Position numbers and translations under genes: made by a program
In this document: piece by piece, positions 61,212 through 64,000 of the stretch
Position numbering within the stretch: the stretch's first letter is position 1
Layout of the letters: each line of letters begins with the position of its first letter
Notes under the pieces: model-generated
What the model saw: only the letters and a program-made list of their open reading frames with translations
The model's database searches: none
Told to the model about the DNA's origin: nothing
NCBI GenBank assembly: GCA_029215795.1
Contig: JARDYH010000001.1
Location: 357,578,154-357,642,153, forward strand
Direction of reading: 5' to 3'
From: Anniella stebbinsi
Lineage: Eukaryota > Chordata > Lepidosauria > Squamata > Anniellidae
Length of the DNA: 64,000 bases

Positions 61212-61577
61212 GGATGATGCAACAGCTCACTGTGGATTAATTAGCCCAAGAGGTGCAGCAGCATGTGCCATCCGCCATTATGAATATGCAAGCTCCGGCC
61301 CGGGGTTGCTGTGGCTTATTGTGTTATGCAGACCCACCCAGCAGGGGTTAATTGAGCGTTAAAGAAGCCTTGCAGAATCCATAGTCTGTTTCAGGATTGT
61401 GCGAGGGTTGTTTAACCCTCAAATAACCCCCACCAGCCAGTTTTACATGACACAACAAGCACCAGTGACTTCCAGCCGGGGGTTGCATATTCATAACAGC
61501 GGCTGGCACACGCCACAGTTCCTGGCAGGTAAATTAACCTACGGTGGGCTGTTGTGTCATGTGAACTGGCACACTGA
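61212..61577. mobile_element. MITE-F copy
   Basis: Left GATGATGCAACAGCTCACTG and GATTAATTAGCCC versus right TAAATTAACCTACGGTGGGC and TGTTGTGTCATGTGAACTGG. It carries ATGAATATGCAAGCTCCGGC facing GGGTTGCATATTCATAACAG. Confidence 0.5.
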
Positions 61578-61724
61578 AAACTATTAACATACTAATCTTA
61601 GCATGGCTAAAGAGCTGTGCGTTAAATTAATTATAGAGATTTCATAGGTATTGTAATCAAAAAAAGTTAATTACAATTTTGAAATTGTTCTACATGATGG
61701 GTTTGTATCCATTCACCTGATTCA

Positions 61725-62362
61725 CTAATTGCAACTACCCATGGGTTATTTAAACCATCTGTAGCCGTGATCGCCTGGGAGTGAGCTAGCTCCCAACCAC
61801 TTGTTCGTTTTTACTTTGTTAAATAAACCATGAACTCTTCCTCGGTACTTTGTCTTGGTATCTGTACCTGGAACTCTGGGTTGTTTCTCCCTCAACAACC
61901 CAGCATGCTGGGTTAAGAACATTGTGGTGAACAACTCAGCAATGTTCTGTTTAGCAAAGCAGAAGTGGGCAAGCAGGTGGGTGCCCTTGTAACAATATCG
62001 AGGTGGAAACTATATCACATGTGTTACTGTTCTGTAGATTTTATCAAAGGGTGAGGAATGATCTTCTGAATCCCATTTTACAATCCGTTCCTGGCCACCC
62101 TATTGAATTCCTAATGACTCTTTTACTCCAGAGCTCAGACAAGTCAATCACTGAGCAAGTGGCCAAATTCCTGAACTTGGCCAGTTCTATTAGATCCTCC
62201 ATGACTAATTGTCTTTAATAGCTAAATGTATGCTCAGTCATTTTTTATGTAACTTTTGGTGTGCTGGAATGGTCTATTGACTGCAATAAAGTTGTTGTTG
62301 TTGGTTGGAGTACCCATAGTTTAAACAACCCATGGGTAATCAAGGTGTGTGAACAGGGTCAT
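61725..62362. mobile_element. MITE interrupted by a LINE 3' end
   Basis: The left part contains CTACCCATGGGTTATTTAAA and CAACAACCCAGCATGCTGGG. The right part (62311 onward) resumes GTACCCATAGTTTAAACAAC and CCATGGGTAATCAAGGTGTG and ends GTGTGAACAGGGTC. The inserted LINE occupies about 61966-62310. Confidence 0.6.
61966..62310 (+). mobile_element. LINE 3' end with (GTT)n tail
   Basis: A 71-codon frame (62003-62218) reads METISHVLLFCRFYQRVRND, a PGHPIEFLMTLLLQSSD block and VAKFLNLASSIRSSMTN. That is the typical H/C-containing C-terminus of CR1/L2-related LINEs. It is followed by AATAAAGTTGTTGTTGTTGG. Truncated at 5'. Confidence 0.75.
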
Positions 62363-62779
62363 TATATTACTTATCAACATTATGAAGCACTGCACTTTTT
62401 AATAAAATAGCAGCAGAAACATTCCCACCTCACATCACCACTCATTGCTAAGCAAAAGAAGTAGTAGTAATACTATCTCCTTCCTCCTAGCTCCTTCTTT
62501 TGCTCTTTTGTTTTAGTATGGATTACGTAACCTGCTGCTGACTTTGCTTAGATGCTCTCAAATCAGGTCAAACATTGTGTTTTGCAACAGTCAGGAACAA
62601 TGTCCTCAAAACTGCATTTGATTTGATTTCCAGAAAATAGATATATTAATCCAAGCAGGAAACTTCCTTGTTTGTTCTATTTAAAATAAGAATCAAATGA
62701 TAAGATCAAGAAAGTATAACTTTATGTAGTTTGGGGACTGGATCTTTGTTTTGTGGTCATTCAGGTGCTACAAAACAGT

Positions 62780-64000
62780 AGGGGTGTGCAATGGATCGGG
62801 TCCGATCCACGATCCGGACCCGATCCAGGGGAAATTGGATAAAATTATCCGATCTGATCCCCAGCAGCTGGATCGGCCGATCCAATCCGATCCAAAAAGG
62901 ACCCGATCCGGATTGTGTTGGATCAGAGGATCGGACTCCCTCCCCCCACTTGCGCCCCTCACCTGCCGGGGCCATCCAGCACGAATGCGGGGAGGGGGCT
63001 TACCTGCCGGGGGCCATCCGCTGCAGACAGCCCTGGCATGTAAGGAGCATGAGGGGGAGGAGGGGGCTTACTTGCCAGGGCCGTCCACTACCATCCGCGG
63101 GCGCCAGCGGATGGCAGCGGACGGCCCCACAGGTAAGAAGGATCGCCAGGGGGGCTTGCCTGCCAGGGCCCGTCCGGGCAGCAGCGGATGGTAGCGGACA
63201 GGCCCCGGCAGGTAAGGAGGATCGCGAGGGAGGAGGATGTCATCACCTGGCGCTCTACTGAGGACTAGGCCGCAAAGCCTAGTGCTCAGTAGATCTACGG
63301 CAGGTGAAGGCGGCGGACGGCCCTGCAGGTAAGGAGGATCGCCGGGGGGGGGGGGGGCTTAACTGCCGGAGTCTGTCCGCTGCCATCTGTTGCCGCCCGG
63401 GCGGCAGCGGATGGTAGCGGACAGGCCCCGGCAGGTAAGGAGGATCGCGAGGGAGGAGGATGTCATCACCTGGCGCTCTACTGAGGACTAGTCCGTGAAG
63501 CCTAGTGCTCAGTAGATGTACGGCAGGTGAAGGCGGCGGACGACCCCGCAGGTAAGGATCGCCGGGGGGGCTTACCTGACGGGACCTGTCCGCTGCCCAG
63601 GCGGCAGCGGATGGGCCCGCACATAAGGAGGATCGTGAGGAGGGAGGGGGCTCCCACTTACCTGCTGGGGCCGTCTGCTGGTGCCCGTGGGTGCCAGTGG
63701 ACGGCAGCGGATGGCCCCAGCGGTCCGCTGGCGCCCGCGGGTGCCAGTGGACCGCAGCGGGCGGCCCCAGCAAGTAAGGCGCGCGAAGGGGCGGAGGGGG
63801 CTTATCTGCCGGGGTCATCTGCTGTTGTCCGCCTGCGCCCGTGGGCGCCAGTGGACGGGAGCAGAAGGCCTCTGCAGGTAAGACGCGTGAGGGGGAAGGG
63901 ACAGGGAGGGGGGGGAGTTAGGCCCCCACTCACCCTCCCACCGCCATTTTTTCCCCATAGACTTGCATTGGGGGAAAGCTTTCTTTCCCCCAATGCAAGT
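62780..64000. repeat. GC-rich nested inverted-repeat block (probable large nonautonomous DNA transposon, cut by window end)
   Basis: Starts TAGGGGTGTGCAATGGATCG, with many GGATCGG/CCGATCC motifs. It then consists of GC-rich units with GGCAGCGGATGG and CAGGTAAGGAGGATCGC, some inverted (CTTACCTGCCGGGG). A segment of about 120 nt (GGAGGATGTCATCACCTGGC ... GGTGAAGGCGGCGGAC) occurs at about 63230-63316 and 63455-63540. The window ends in a palindrome, ACTTGCATTGGGGGAAAG facing CTTTCCCCCAATGCAAGT. Confidence 0.7.

Larger units (their letters stand above)
59740..64000 (+). other. ZFYVE21 intron 6 (to window end): contents
   Basis: Holds a MITE-E hairpin (60757-60885), MITE-F (61212-61577), a MITE split by a LINE 3' end (61725-62362) and a GC-rich inverted-repeat block (62780-64000). 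I looked for the next ZFYVE21 exon and did not find it. Confidence 0.5.

Noticed and set aside
62751..63261. Arginine/proline/glycine-rich open frames of ~150 codons
   Set aside because: They arise from GC-rich repeats lacking stop codons on both strands; no protein motif.

Overview
The window is vertebrate nuclear DNA, most likely from a squamate reptile and probably a lizard. Three split protein-coding genes lie in the order KLC1 (+), XRCC3 (-), ZFYVE21 (+), the same order and orientation as I recall for the human 14q32.33 locus. The repeat content points to Squamata: tRNA-derived SINEs of Sauria type, CR1- and L2-like LINE 3' ends, an intact L1, a possible R4/Dong-like LINE piece, and many short inverted-repeat DNA transposons. 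The species assignment is inference. All exon calls come from matching translations to known family sequences and checking that splice phases join.

Layout. 1-20.9 kb: the last four coding exons and 3'UTR of KLC1, the kinesin-1 cargo-binding light chain. Its large last intron carries a degenerate 3.65 kb DNA transposon with ~450 bp terminal inverted repeats (13336-16988). 20.9-28.2 kb: intergenic DNA rich in small repeats. 28.2-49.0 kb: XRCC3 on the minus strand, a RAD51 paralogue of homologous recombination. Seven coding exons join in phase to give 354 residues. Intron 3 holds a full-length L1 with two intact ORFs and target-site duplications (36759-42819). 49.02-49.63 kb: a GC-rich, CCAAT-box-rich divergent promoter shared by XRCC3 and ZFYVE21. 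49.6-64 kb: ZFYVE21, a FYVE-domain endosome/focal-adhesion protein. Five constitutive exons and one 54-nt cassette exon are visible; the 3' exons lie beyond the window. The last 1.2 kb is a GC-rich nested inverted-repeat block with many splice-donor-like motifs.

The three genes are not a functional operon. KLC1 works in microtubule transport, XRCC3 in DNA repair and ZFYVE21 in endosomal/adhesion signalling. The only shared regulation visible is the divergent XRCC3/ZFYVE21 promoter. The most unusual item is the transposon in the KLC1 intron: it carries remnants of a protein resembling an unnamed transposon family with a C-terminal CXC cysteine cluster. Second is the apparently coding-competent L1, whose 5'UTR monomer duplication overlaps the ORF1 start.
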